NCBI GenBank assembly: GCA_905250075.1
Contig: CAJNOP010000003.1
Coordinates: 4,418,692-4,482,691, forward strand
Length of the DNA stretch: 64,000 bases
Direction: 5' to 3'
From: Rotaria sp. Silwood1
Taxonomy: Eukaryota; Rotifera; Eurotatoria; Philodinida; Philodinidae
In this document: in pieces, positions 46,124 to 60,420 of the stretch
Layout: every line of letters begins with the position of its first letter
How positions within the stretch are numbered: position 1 is the stretch's first letter
Notes under the pieces: model-generated
The model's input: only the letters and a program-made list of their open reading frames with translations
Database searches by the model: none
What the model was told of the DNA's origin: nothing
Position numbers and translations under genes: made by a program

Positions 46124-49073
46124 TAGTCTTTGAGTAGTAATATACGAGTGTGTAAAGTTTAAGAGATATCAAGGATATCTACTCTTGAATTAAATAATAT
46201 ATATTGAAAGCGGCATCTACTCTTCAGTCACATGAGTGAAAAGATAAGAAAGTGACTCATTTTAAACATCGAAGTAGAAAGTGCAAGAAGCAAACAAAAT
46301 ATGAGTACAAAATTTTGAACTGTCTACTAATTATATGAAGAACCAGTCAGTATAATAATACCTTATGAATATCTCTTTAAGTGATATATGATATTTAACA
46401 ATGGTTTCATAGTAATAGAGATGAGGAAGACGACTGAAATCTTTTATATATTAGTAGATATTGATTTTTGTTTTCAATGTCAAAAAAACAATTCAAAAGA
46501 AGCATGAATTTTACAGAAGATTTTACACGTAACGGTATAAATGTTTTAGATCAAGTTGTTTGATTTTTGTTGACTTGTCTCTGGATAGAAACTGAATGAA
46601 ATGGTTGCGACTTTGATGTGATTAGACATCAAATTAATTATAGCCAGTGTCATTTTAGAGTCAGTCTTGTTAAATCTTTTTGAAGCTGGTTGTCAATATT
46701 CAATAATCTGAATTTCTTCGGTTTATCATAATTTGTCTGTGTCTCTAAATATTACATCACAATTCATGTTCGAAGACTGTCCTGAAGATGAAAATCGATT
46801 AGATACCTAGAACATTCAAAAATTTCTTTGATGGCTTTTATTGACAAGCAACGGGGACTGTTCCTGTATTAGCATTGGTGTCTGCACATAAGTCATGCAA
46901 TCCTATATTGATAAATATCATAAGTCTGGTATAATTAAAATTTTGTGTCTTAGGAATCGATCACCTTTAAATATCTATAAATGTAAATTAGCACTTTAGA
47001 ATGATAATACTCTATCATGCACTATGAGTTTTAAATCGATTTTCAAACTTCAAAATGAACAAGTAACCGTTGGTCATGTTTCTAAAGATGAACCACAATG
47101 TGTCGATTCGATATTAGCAAATGCGACATTCATATGAAATAAGCTTCAACCCTATGCAATTGTTCACGTAAAATGTACTATAAACTGTACTTTTGAAATG
47201 CAAATAATTTCTGCTCTTTTTTAAGTTCCAATCCTCCTATCTTTAATTACTCGGTTTCTGATAAACATTCGACAGGTTTGTTATTCATATCCAGGATCAT
47301 CATCAATGCATAAGTATTTATCTTTAAGATGACGATCCCAATCAGAAACTGCATCCTATGACTCAGTATTGCTCACCATAAACCAGTACTCTATTACCAT
47401 AAATATAAAATCAAGCGTTGTCTTCTGTAAAAGGAAAACAAGCTTTGAAATATATAAAGATTAATTAGACATATATTTGATTTAAAAAAAATGCAGCTTT
47501 ATGCAATATTGCAACGGTTAGTAAAATTCAAAGTGATGATGAAACGTCATCATCAACGGTTCGAGTCAAATAATCATATGACTAGCCGGTGAATTTACAA
47601 CCATTTTTTGTAACACTCATACTTTTTCATCAAAATCTGTTACTCTTACTCGAGATCATGGAGCTACTTTGACGTTGATTGCGTTGTTTTCATTACACTA
47701 ATAATGCACTAGAATTGACTTTTTTTTCAATGAACTTGAATGAGATTGGACACTGAACAAACCTATTGGTGGTACACAAGAGATGCATTTCTCTATTAAA
47801 TATTTAATCGTGCTAATATATTCAAGAGATTAGTATTTTATGCACAATGAGGTGATTTGTACAAACATTCAATATCCAGACAAATAAATAAACGAAGCAA
47901 TATGTCGATAACTGTCAATCAACTTTATCATATCAATGCCAGTGAATATGAACGAAGACGAAAACGTTTTTTTAATAATAATGTTGATTCTTTCTTATGG
48001 ATCGATCTGAAAATTTCAAAGAAGACGAAGGAAAAATTACGTGTTACAGATAAAAAGAAACACTTCATATAAAACAATAAATCATTTCAAAAAAAAGAAT
48101 TTTTAGATCAATTAAAAGATAAAAATTTGTTAAAAAGGCAAGATCGTTTAGATAATCTTCTGCAACAATGATGATGGCAGCACTAACATAATTAATTCAA
48201 ACAACGTCTAGCTTAAAACCTAGTAAAATATGTATGCCTCTGTTGAATTCATAGCAATGTTTAAGTATCGATAACTTGACAAGACTAAACACATATCGGC
48301 TAGTTATGAATTCTAGTGTTTATTGTTTTTTTTAAACATACATCGCATCTATAATACAAGAAATCAGTGTATGTTCCAAGAAAAGAAAGAAATAGAAAAT
48401 AGAAACGATAAACAGCGATGCAAACTCACCATCAGCCAATATTGTTAAATTTACTTTTCTAAGATAAACGCTTCTTTGATTATCTTTTGTGCCTTGTCAG
48501 TTTTTGGTGAAAATGACTAGTTTGATTCATAAAATTGCATATGCAGAATCGAAACAATTAGAATTCAAATGGACGTTTCAAAAGTAACAGAAACAGATGA
48601 ACAATTTGCTGGTCATTTTCTAAAACAAAAAGAAGAAGAACTAAATAAATTAGCCAATATAAATGAGAAAGACTATCGATGACGTATAAATGCAAAAGAA
48701 ATCGATCTATTGATTGAGACTAAATCGTAAACTGATATCTATAAAAATTTTCCTTTGGAGAATGAGAAACATATTATTCTGGGGTGTAGTTGAAAGAATA
48801 GTTCTCGATCAACAGAAATAACAGATTTAATGAATCAGAAGAACAACATGTGAAAATGAAAAGAGAAGGAATGCCTTGCGTACAGCTGAGTAGCTGAGAG
48901 CACCAACAACACAGCAAGGATTCAGAGATCAGCGTTTTATGTTTTTCTGTTCCTTTTTATTAATTTTTGTTTAAAAACTTTTTGTTTACGATCACAGATA
49001 CTCTGTCAAGTCCTCATCGAAGACAATGGCCACTGATCACACTGATTTCACCAGTTAGCATTTTATTTTTAAT
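46124..49073. other. Intergenic with possible decayed coding patches
   Basis: Three kilobases without an intact gene. An open frame at 47857-48072 (charged, containing SITVNQLYHINASEYERRRKR) continues after a stop with KKEFLDQLKDKNLLKRQDRL. A further short frame begins at about 48571 (MDVSKVTETDEQFAGHFLKQ). These look like remnants of a helical protein but I cannot name it. Confidence 0.35.
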
Positions 49074-49220
49074 TAGAGATGTGAAGAGTTACTCTATCTT
49101 CAGCTTACTCTGTAGTGCATGACAGAGTACGAGTAGAGATTTCACGGGGTAGAGTAAGAATAAGAAAGTTTTTCTTAGCCAAGGTACCGAATATAAAATA
49201 GCTTACTCTGCATATCTCTA
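49074..49220. repeat. Small MITE-like inverted repeat
   Basis: The left end reads tagagatgtgaagagttact and the right end is its imperfect complement (gcttactctgcatatctcta). The roughly 147-bp segment also has an internal second copy of agtagagat. No coding frame. Target duplication not resolved. Confidence 0.35.
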
Positions 49221-50709
49221 CTTTTAATTCACACATGGAATAGAAACGTATATGTTCAATACTGACTATTTTTACATAAAAAATACAAAAATTAATAGTT
49301 TCAATTTTGACTAAATATTAAATACTTGACAATAGTATCAAAGAATAATTGAATGAAATGAATATAAGCCTAGAACAATATTTAAAATACATAATTCTTA
49401 TTAACAGTTAAAACTTGTACAAATTATTTTCTATACACCATCATTAAAACAATGCACTAAAAGAAAATTTCGAAGAGTTGCACATTTGTGTCGTGTTTAA
49501 AAAAGTTACCTTGTTCTTGATTCTTTCAAATAGGAAGATTATCACTAGAAGATACAAGACATTGCCTCAATGTGAATTTTTTTCTTAAAATGAAAACCAA
49601 TAATGAAAGAATACGTGTATCTATTCATTTTATTGTCGATGAGAAAGTTCATCTATTGTTCATTATCTATATAAAAAATGCTATTAGCAGATGGGTTGAA
49701 GATTATTCATTAAACAAGATATGCAGACATAAGCGTCTCAGCAATTCTACTGATGTCGGAAACCATTCAGAAGTCAAGCTAACCATTTTATATCAAATAT
49801 TTTCCTTTCAAAATATAATCATGTTGCGGTACAGGAAAGTGCTTCACAGGAATTACCCTGAGAGACGACAAGAAAATCCGATCTTCAGTGTACGAAATCG
49901 ATGACTGCTATTTTACTATAGCTTTCTTTATGATTTGTGATAAGTCTTGATTGATTTCAATGAACTACAATGTAGTTAGCTTATGTAAATGTTTACTAAA
50001 GAATGACAGCATCTCTCTATAAGTATGTCTCTTCATATGTCATACAAATATACATTTTGACGTACTACACACATCTAAATGTTTGAAGAAATTTAATTTT
50101 ATTCCTTTTTTTTCTGCTTCATACTAGAGTAAAATAGTACTACTAATCTTATTTTATGCAGCTTATTTTGTTTCTAAATGATAAAAACTTATTTACTAAA
50201 CGTTCATTGCGATCTAATAAAATGGTGAACTGTTCTTAGGACATCAATATTAAAAAGACACCAAATATAATTAATAACATAACGAAAATATTAAATATGC
50301 TTTATTCAATAAAACAAAGATATTATGAAAAACAATGCAACATCTTAGCAATTATGTTGATACACTTGAAAAAATAATTACAGAAAGATAATTAATTAAT
50401 AATACATATTCTACTTCATCTTAATCTTCATGATATTTTGTTTTACTCATTAATTTCTGGTACATATTAGTTCATCCAGATTGTCACAGTAATATATCTA
50501 ATAAACTTAATTATTGTCTTCTCTTAATCTAAACTTCAACGAATGATTTCGTCTATTTAGTTTTATTACACACATAAAGCAGTAAAAACCATACAAGTTA
50601 ATCATACATGCAAAGAAATACTAAGAAAAGTGGATCAGAATAATAAGCGAGATATACTACAAGAGACAAATAGAATGAAACAATAAAAAGTAGAATATTT
50701 TCTCTTGGT
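49221..50709. other. Intergenic, nothing recognised
   Basis: AT-rich. An open frame at 49572-49904 (plus) has no motif and is not called. Confidence 0.5.
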
Positions 50710-50964
50710 TTAATTAACGACTGCTAATGAATGCTTTAAATTAACTTCACATGGTGCATTATCATGACATGAACTACAATAATCCTACAAATAAAATTTA
50801 TTTATTTCTGAAAAGATTAATCTTTTTCTATATTTTTTCATCTCAATGTGAACTTCAACTATTCTTTATAATCCAATATGGAATTGGCTCTGGACCTAAA
50901 TTCGCATATAAGAACATAACTTGATAAACAAAACGAAGGACAAAAATAGTTTTTTTGTCCAATA
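50710..50964 (-). pseudogene. Exon fragment resembling a GLUT-type sugar transporter
   Basis: After a good minus-strand acceptor (gtttgtag, next base 50964) a frame reads FVLRFVYQVMFLYANLGPEPIPYWIIKN and stops at 50855. The spacing and the GPxPIPxxI core resemble the tenth membrane helix of SLC2/GLUT transporters. A second acceptor before 50784 opens a 25-codon frame to 50710 (DYCSSCHDNAPCEVNLKHS). No other transporter exons were found, so this is either a relic or a mis-seen fragment. Confidence 0.3.
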
Positions 50965-51839
50965 CTACAAACAAAAAAAATAAAACTTCATAATTAATTC
51001 CTTGCTGATTATGAAAAGTACGATAAGGAAGTACAATACTAAAGAAATAAAACTTATTAAAATAATGTTCGATAGAAAAGTTCACAAAAAAAAACTAATT
51101 GGCTCACTTACATCATATTTACTTTGAGTTCGATAGAAACCGACGCATTATTTGTCAAACATTAAGCCGTTTCCTCAAAAGCAAAATTCATTATTGTGTT
51201 TCATATAACTTTCCTTTTGTCATCTATATCCAGATTTTGTATTGAAAAATCCACTAGTATTAACTCTTAGTGTTTGAATGTTAGTATATACGATAACTAC
51301 AGGCACTTTTACAATACATGACGTTTCATGACAATTTATTGCCTACAACACTATACTCTTGGAAGTAGAACTATAGATGTAAAATTTTAGAGTCATAAAT
51401 GTAGAGCAGATATTTAAAAAATGATGAACTTTCTCTAATTAGACATTGCTAGAAATTTGGTATAACACCATTGCATATTATTGCTCACTACGTGAGATCT
51501 TACTACATTATCGGATTCAGCATTCCCGATTTATTCATTATTTACTATTCCAGTGATGCATCTCATGCTTATGTACAGCAAATATAATTTCAATATTAAT
51601 GTGTAGATGATAAAAACATGAATAATATATTCTGGAACAATCTTTAATACTTTTGTTCTAGTTTAACTATCTTAATGAAAATTATCGTAAAATTGAATCT
51701 AGTTATTCTAACTACTAGTGGACTCTTACGTTCATTACATCATTCGACTATTCGTTGTTACCAATCGACGTCTTGAAAAATAGGCACAACAGTTAGTTTT
51801 GATTCGATAACTTGTTCATTTCTAGATTTATTTTGTGTT
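50965..51839. other. Upstream DNA of the TRMT10-like gene
   Basis: No coding feature recognised. A pyrimidine-rich acceptor (tttctag ending near 51825) just before the first ATG suggests an untranslated first exon. Confidence 0.45.
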
Positions 51840-52737
51840 ATGTCTTACATTTTTTCCACTCGGTAACTTTTTAAATATGGAACGAAATATAAATAATATC
51901 AGCATATTCAACTCTTTTTATCAGATTCTTAATTGTGATGATTTTTCGATGTTGTTATCGTATTTGGTGGTGGTCATCATCTGTTCATTATTTGCATTAT
52001 TTTCGTTGTCCTCAACATTTATTTAATCTTCAACGTCAAGTTCGTCAAGCAAAGTTACTTGTTGCTGCTCGTCTCGGTGAATATGTCATTATCGATTGTT
52101 CATTTGCTAATGAATACAATGATAATGACATTACATTTGGAAATTATTATGAAAGACTTCAATTAAAAATTCATTCATGTTTTACTCTACTTCATCGATA
52201 TCATTCACCATCGTTTATTATTTTATGTAATTTATTGTCGAATAATAACGATAAATGGCTACGAAATAGTCCTTATTGTCATGCAACATCACTTTCATAT
52301 CTTGATTTATTTCCTAGAGAACAACTTGTTTATTTATCACCTGATTCACCAAATATAATGCGTGAATATGAACATAATGTTATTTATATACTTGGTGGAA
52401 TATTTCAAAAAAGTAAATCGTTTTGTATAATCGATTCGAATCTAGAGAAAATAAATCTTTTTATTTAAGCAAAACATGAACGAATTACTTTAGAAAAAGC
52501 TAAACATGAACATATTCGACATCAATCATTACCGCTTCAAAAATATCTTAGGTACATTCTACAAATAATATATCAGTAATTCAAATTTATTTTCATTATT
52601 TATATAGATTTTCACCAAGTTCAAATACTGTTTTGTCAGTTAATCAAGTATATAATATATTAATGACACTTAAACACAGTAATAACAATTGGTTGGAAGC
52701 ATTAAAATGCATTCCTGAACGTTGTCTTGTCAGATAG
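51840..52737 (+). CDS. TRMT10-like tRNA methyltransferase homologue, divergent
   Basis: Four exons, 51840-51862, 51925-52412, 52470-52551 and 52608-52737, join in frame to 240 residues. The SPOUT-domain landmarks of Trm10/TRMT10 are in order: RQAKLLVAARLGEYVIIDCSF, LVYLSPDSPNIM (family SDSPN), VIYILGGIFQKTKH (family VIGGLVD), ERITLEKAKHEHIRHQSLPL and SVNQVYNIL. The family methylates N1 of purine 9 in tRNA using S-adenosylmethionine. The Asp that follows GG-x-x in active Trm10 (IGGIVD) is Gln here, so activity is doubtful. The first 40 residues are hydrophobic and basic with Arg, Trp and Cys (FRCCYRIWWWSSS), which could be an organelle presequence. The start relies on a 23-nt first exon, so it is the least certain part. 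An AATAAA follows at about 52783. Confidence 0.75.
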
Positions 52738-55693
52738 ATGAAGTTCTTTTTCTGATTGTTCATTTATATGTTATGAATGAAGCAATAAATGAAGAAACGC
52801 ATGATATTTATATTTGATTAAGAAGATTATTTTGTTTCAAAAGTAAAATATTTCATATATAAAAGTTAAATATAAGATATAGAATAAGAAAAAAAGATTG
52901 AAAGATTTATGAAATCGACGCCTAGTTAATTTTTTAGGTAGAATGAAGATATCTATTAATTACATAAACATTTTCATTTGCAACGTTCCAAATATGGAAG
53001 TAAAATCATTATTTGAATTGGTTAAGTTTTCTACTTGAAGAATACAAATCAAATAAACTTAACCCAGATTATTTTTATTGAAACGATAGTTTTAAATTTT
53101 GCTTGAGAACTATAAGTGTCTCGATTAAGAAAAAAGAACAGCTATCATGAAATGACGTTTAGAACATTTTTTCTAATTTTCTACACTTTTTTCTTATAAA
53201 AAAAGATTTTTATTTCACTAGTTAAGTCCATCTTATGTTTAGAGTTCTTTCGAGAGTTGTTTTAATTATCTTGAACATTTACTCTGTTAAGTTTTGTCGA
53301 CATCATAAGAAAAAACGTGGTTTTGTGTTTTTTCTGAGAAATCCCTTATGAAACAAAATTTGGTGCTTATGCGAATATCATGTATTAAAATGTTATTGTT
53401 GAAAAAAGTACCAACATATTATAAAGCAGCCAAATGAACTGAAATTCAGTATAATTTGTAGTATAGTGAAATATTCGGAGATATCTAAAAGCAAATGTAA
53501 ATGATTGATAACACTTTGAGCAGGATATAACATTGGCAATGTTTTATGTTAAAAAATCATGGTAAATTTGTCATTTATGTGTATGTCCAACACAAGTACG
53601 TATGTTAAAAAGCATGAATTATTTGAGTAAAAGATACGAATATATTCTAATGAAACGTAAGTCATAATAATATGTGATAGAAAGTGAGGGAACATTAATG
53701 TATTTCGCATCATTTATACTATTATTCATGTATAATATCATTCTCATTTATTGTATTCATGAAATCAGACTTGCTGTCAATTGTATGATGGTGCGTTCGC
53801 TTACTAGTGCATAATATCCAAAGATCATTTGTTTTATATAAATAGATCTTATTTTCTTTTTCTAAATATTATTCAATTGTTCTCTGTCGGTTATTTACAA
53901 ACACAAAACTTTCGGAATGATGACTCATAATTGAACTTAAGTTATGTTTCTAATTATCATTTTATTGGTTATGTTGATTTAAGTTGTGTTTACAAAAAAA
54001 ACGCGGCTCAAGTTACAAGTAAAATATTTTTTTATTGATAAGCTAAGAAAAAATAAATTTTTCTATTTATTTTAGAATGACTATAGTAGTGTTGATAGAA
54101 AATATACTTTCAGAAATACGAAAGTATTGTTTGGTTCTTCATTTAGATTACTTTTTCCCGATCATCTCGAGTGTAAACGTACAACGAAATCGATGACTTG
54201 TTGTTGATCTAATTTTGCTACAGACACAGCAGTATCACTTTCGGGATGCGTAGTATACATGGACACATGCAAATTACTATGTGTTAAGGAGAATGATCCA
54301 AGAGAAATTTCTAAATCTGTTAAAAGTTCCGTTACAACTGAGAAAAAATCTGTAACATCTCATCAATCATAAATTCAAACAGAAATAATGATGAATTGCT
54401 AACATCTACCGGCTTATATATGATTTTGTTGAATACACAAAAAGATGTTGTATCATATTTATTTTGCTGTCAGATATTTTCTAAAAATTATAGATTTCAT
54501 TATAGAAAAGTACTCTAAGAATTTATTTAATAAATAAATATCCTAAACGAGGAAAACAACCTTTTGAATTTATTCATTGCAATTAAGTTTCTACTATTTA
54601 CTAAAACTATTTTTTGCAGGATAATTGAAAAGATTCGCTCTATGTTCTCTCAAAAGTTCAAAGTAAAAGATTCTTCTATGTTTGAATTTTACAATTTTAT
54701 ATTGGATATACATAGCACTTATATTTGCATACATTATATAGATTAAGACTACTAAAACCATCTAACTTTATCAGTTGTTATACACAAATTTTATTATGCT
54801 GGTAATAAACTGATAACTTACAATTAATGGATGAAAAATAATTCTGAAAAAAGTAACATTGATCTTCACAATCATTATCCAATAAAATTCTATTGTTACT
54901 TCAAGCAGTTGACATAGTTGCTAGTTGTAAATCGTTATCAGAGTCTATTAGTTTATTATTGCCTTCTCAAATAACGCAAAAGATAGACTATGTATAAAAC
55001 TTTCTATTTCAATCTTGAATAAAACATGCAATTAATAAGTTTGGTTAAAAAAAGTTTAACTACAACATTAATTTCTAAAAGAGAATGTAATTATCTCTTA
55101 GAATAATATCTAAATAATTATATGCCAATAAATGATATGAAAACTGACTATTAGTCTTTTTATCATCGAATGAAACTGCTCAATGAGTTGTGCATCTTAT
55201 TTCAGTTATCTATATTCGAACATCTGTTAAATATTATCGAATATCATATAATTGCGATAGAAACATTGATGCGTTTTTGTTTCAATTGAAGTTGTTTTTC
55301 TATTCTATTACAATCCATTTGGAATTATGAATAAACAAATAAGACTTCAAGGCAAATGTTTCATGATGTCATGCAACTTTATATATCTTCATATTGTCTA
55401 TGTGCTTGATAATATCAAATAAGAAAAAAGGATATTGTTGCTAGTTATAAAATTTAAGCTGTTAGTATGACAATAGAGATAATATCCAATGATTCTTTTT
55501 CTCTTCTGCAAGTATTCTTAAATGTTTTACGATCTTTTTCTCCGTAAACGCTGAGTGCTTCGTCAAAGGCATTTTTTATGAATTTATAGTCTATTGAATA
55601 ATAGAGAAAGAAAAAAAACATACATATAAAGTATTTTGTTCTAAAATCAGACAATACCATTTGATCACTGGTTTTGATTCGTCACTACGAATA
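52738..55693. other. Intergenic, nothing recognised
   Basis: Three kilobases of AT-rich DNA. The first 120 bases are the 3' flank that is duplicated with the TRMT10-like pseudogene near 60.9 kb. I see no other structure. Confidence 0.5.
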
Positions 55694-58377
55694 ATGATTG
55701 TTCATGGTTTAGTTCTTCTATTACTTTTATCAATAGTACCTAGTAATAGTCTTATATGCCATGAATGTGGATGTGATAACACTGATATAACTGGATGCTA
55801 TTGTGGTGAGACAAGCACTGACTTTGATGGTGATTATTGTGTTATCGCTGAAGAAAGACTTACCGATGTAACAAATATTCAGCTAACGCGAGTTCCTCGT
55901 AATACAACTTTGGTTTATGTTGAAGATCCTTACTATGTTTTTCTGCTCGAATCTATTAGATATAATAAAACAGCAAATGACTGGTATCTATGGACAAGTG
56001 GTGCTATATTTGGGTGTGATTGGGATCTTTGTAATTCTCCAAACTTGATCAATAGGTTACCTACTACATTCAACTTATCTATTGAAAAAAACTGGTTACA
56101 AACAAATATTTATGGTACAGGTTCTGTTAGTCAGTGTCACCATTGTCCATTCGAACAGTGTGGTGATTCAGCAAATCCCATTGATTTCACTCAATGTCCA
56201 ATGACACCTTGTGTCAATGTGTCTACAGTAAAAAGACCTTCTAATTAATGAAATCAATCCTTTTATGATTTCATTAAGTAGCTTTTTAGTATCAACAAAT
56301 TATGTTTTTTGTTTTATTTCAGTGTTTAGCCTATGATTTATGGGATGATTTTGATACAGGTGAACAATGTTATCAATCACAATGCGCATCAGACTTTATA
56401 GATGAAGACATAGCTCAACTTTATGGTGGTAAATATAGAATTGATATCGAAGCGATCGTTTATTTAGCACAAGATCGTTCAAAATATTATCTTTGGGAAA
56501 TGGATGTATATTGTGGTGCCTATAATTGTACTCGACCAACTATTTTTTCCGAAATACAAAGTAAACTTACCTATACAATTGGTGATCTATCTATTTATCC
56601 ACTTGTTCGACCTACAACAACTCAACCACCACCAACTGCAACTACACCTATAGCAAATCCTCTTATATGCTATAGTTGTGAATGTAATGGTGCAGGAGGA
56701 TGTCCATGTTCATCAACTGTTGTCATGTCATTGGATGATACTTATTGTGTTATTGCACGAGAAAATCGTGGTCAAGATGTTACTATTAAATTAACTTATC
56801 TTGATTATTATGCAAGTTATAATTATATTCTTGATGCACCATTTGTCGTTGTTGAAGAAACGATTAGCTATGATGAAAGAGGTGTTCGTTGGATTACTAC
56901 ACCAAGTTTTGTTCTTTATGGATGTAATTGGAATTTATGTAACAAGCCAGAACTCATATCCCTTCTACCAAATACTTTTCAAATGCGTCTTCCAGAATCA
57001 TGGTTGAATACAAATATTTTAGGTACTGGACAACCAGCACGTGATTGTCATGAATGTCCAGATTCTGCATATTGTACTACAATTGATTTTATTGATGTTA
57101 GTCGATGTCCAATTCATTCATGCAACACTACTTGTCGTGTTTCAGATACATTTAATGATCCATCCTTTCAGCTTTTCTGTTATCAATCATTTTGCCTCTC
57201 ACCTCTTGATGATCAATATAATCTTAATCATCATCGTGTTGAAATTGAAGGCCTTGTTTATGCTAATGAACCAAATGATGTGAAAATATGGGAAATAGAT
57301 CTTTATTGTCGTGGTGATGACTGTTCACGTCCTGAATTATTTAAAGAACTTCGTGAACAATTAACTCTAATACCTGGTAACCTTGCTGCTTTATTTAATG
57401 AAACATATGATCCATCGATACCACAACGACGATGTTATGATTGCGTTTGTTTTGATGAACAAAATTGTGATTGTGGTAGAAGTACAATCATGAACGCAGA
57501 TTCAACTTATTGTATGATTGTGCGCGAAAATTATGGTCAAAATAGTTGGGTCGTTATGGGACATCTTGATCAAGACTCAACTCGTGTTCATATTCGTGAT
57601 CTTCCTTATATACTTCTTGAAGAAACAATCTTTTACAATGAGAAAACAGGACGATGGGATACTGTTACCAATTTTGCTGCTTATGGATGTGATTGGGATT
57701 TATGTAATCATCCTAATCTTATAAAATCTCTTCCAAGAACATTTGAAATGCGTCTTCCAGAATCATGGTTGAATACAAATATTCGAGGTACTGGACAACC
57801 AGCACGTAATTGTCATGAATGTCCAGATGCTCCACAATGTGGTACATCTGATTTTCTTGATGCTAGTCGATGTCCAATTCATTCATGTGATACTACTTGT
57901 TATGTTTCGGATACTTTTGATGATCCATCAACTGGTGAATTATGTTATCAATCATATTGTGCAGATCCAAATGAAGAAGATTATGATCCTGATGCATTTC
58001 AAGTAGATATTGAGGGTATATTATATCTTTATAAACAACCACGTGATGTTGAGTTATGGGAAGTTGATATTTATTGTCGTGCTGATGATTGTTCTCGACC
58101 AGAAATATTTAAAGAAGTGAGTCATTGAAATAGATGGAAATAGAAACTAATCAAAAATCATTGTATATTTCAGCTAAGATCCAACTTGACTTTGGTAGTA
58201 GGTGATTTAAGCGCATTTGATGAATTATTATCCACGACTACACAACGACCTGTGACTCAGCCAACCACGACAAATCCAGTAGTGACCGAGTCAACAACAT
58301 CCAATGCATCAATTTTCACTAGTATAAATTTATTTAGTATACTGCTAATATCAATTCTTCTATTTAATTTGCATTGA
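55694..58377 (+). CDS. Cys-rich three-module surface protein, probably GPI-anchored
   Basis: Three exons, 55694-56227, 56323-58116 and 58174-58377, give 843 residues. A signal peptide (MIVHGLVLLLLLSIVPSNS) is followed by three modules of about 240 residues. Each starts with ICHECGC- or CYSCECN-type cysteines, carries a YCVIA or YCMIV block and closes its first half with GCDWDLCN, the C-terminal signature of Ly6/uPAR-like three-finger domains. Its second half runs from CHECP to CYQS.C and ends in WE(M/I/V)D(I/L/V)YC and CSRPE. Thr/Pro-rich linkers separate modules one and two and precede a final hydrophobic tail (INLFSILLISILLFNLH), which fits a GPI-anchor signal. The ligand is unknown. The first donor (gtaaaa at 56228) is chosen by frame. 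Modules two and three are also very similar in DNA. Confidence 0.75.
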
Positions 58378-60420
58378 CTAATCTTTTTTTCATAATATTT
58401 TACTTATTGAACTATTGGTTTTGCATGAGCGTGAAATTAATCTATTTTTTTCTTTTTTTTTTAACAAAAATTCTTCCTTTTTATTATTTTGAATAAACCT
58501 GGCGGTCGCATTAAATTAAAAACGATTGAATCGATTCATATTTTTAAAGCAGACGAGACGCAAAAAAATTACTAAATTGATCCAAATGCAATTGGCTTAG
58601 TTTTCAACAATGTCAAGCGAAACTGTTACTATCACTACATAAATACGCAAATATATATTTCGTACTACTAATTGGCGAAATCATTTCGACTTTTAAGTGT
58701 TAACATAACCTTGATTCAGATGTTTACAAGACAATCAGTTGCATAAAAGAATGAGAATGAAAATATGTATTTTAGTTGGCTTTTCTTTGTTTTATATTTT
58801 GAATGAACTAGTTTATTTGTAAGAATCTACCTATCATCAAAGATGATAATTGAAAACTTGAAAATTTCAAATAATAAAAATAGTTGAGTTCAACAAATCA
58901 TATAACCATTATGTTACATTAGAGTTTCAGTATTATTTACAGTTCTCACTCAAACAGATGTATTCAAAACAAAATATATGCTACATTTGTATTACAGTAT
59001 GATTCACTGAATTGAGTCAGTTAGTGAATGGAAAAGCTAAACTCTTTCATTTAGGATAGTTTCTCCTTAAGTTTTGATCCTAATTACAACATGTTCTTTA
59101 CAAATTGCAATCAATAATAATAATAATATCAGAGATCTTATTACACTATCAATTCACAAAGTAATAAAAGTAGATGAATAAATCTACAACAAATAGTTAC
59201 GACTAACATATCAAGCATATGAATATATTGTTCATCTAAAGCTTATCAGGACTCTAAATTGATGTATGAAGTTTTTATTAAATTACTATAACATTCTGAA
59301 AGTTGTAGAGTGAAGTTGTCTTCAAGAATATTGAATCATGATGTTCTTCATTATTTTTTTCAAAAGTGATTTGTTTAGTTCATACTTATTCCAAATAGAA
59401 CACTAAAAGTTGACATGTATTTTAAACTCTTCTATTATGCACTTAATCGAATGATGCCATTAATATATTTTGTTTATGCCTGTAAAGAATATTGAAAAAA
59501 TATGACATGTAATATCATAGATAGATATCATTGAATTCGAGTTGTAGCAATTTAGATGAAATCTAAAAGCATCAATCAGATATTAGCCTCTTCAACTTTA
59601 ATCTAATGATATTCTTAAAAGATCTGATGTATTTCATCTTTTTCACTCTTATCTCATGAATTAATTATTTAATGACATAAGAAAAAAAAGATTTAAACTG
59701 GCTAAATGAAATAATTTCTGTCAGCTCTCGTATATTTATGACATGTAATTATCTATAGACTTATTATTTCAATGATCATTCATAAATTAAAGAATCAATG
59801 TAATCTGTTGCTGATTTTAGGGCATGAAGAATTTGTGTCAATAAAATAAGATAAATTAAATCTTTTACGTTTGTTACGTGTTTCAGTATGAATATGTGTA
59901 GTTGTGAATCATCGTTATATTCGCACTCTATATCCATAACTTTTTCGTATTTACTAGTTGAACTATCAAGTCTTTCAGATGAACAAACAGAATGGTAGAA
60001 TGTAAGAAATAATGTTTTCGTGCTTGAATATACTGGAGATTCATATAATCATCCTATTTTTTTTAGATTATTTTTTAGTAGATGTAGTTGTAGAGATGGC
60101 ACACAGCCGCAAATCACCCAGACCCACTTACTATTACACATCCCATATCAACATACATATGCACACCTGCACCCTAAGACATCATGGCGATTAGGAATCA
60201 ATTTTTTGTTTTTCCGGACTGCATATTTCTTAGAAGGAAGCATTTACAAATTTTGAGTCTATGATAACTTTTCTTCTACTCTCGAAGATCTCTCTAACCT
60301 TAGAGCTTCCAAATTTTCTCATGAACCTTTCTCCACAAATATTATCGAGTAGGAAGAACGGTGATCATAAATATCTTCAGTTTTTTGGGTCACTCAGCTC
60401 TTTTATTGCATGTACTTTCT
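58378..60420. other. Intergenic, nothing recognised
   Basis: Two kilobases of AT-rich DNA. A less AT-rich patch near 60091-60190 encodes nothing I recognise. Confidence 0.5.
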
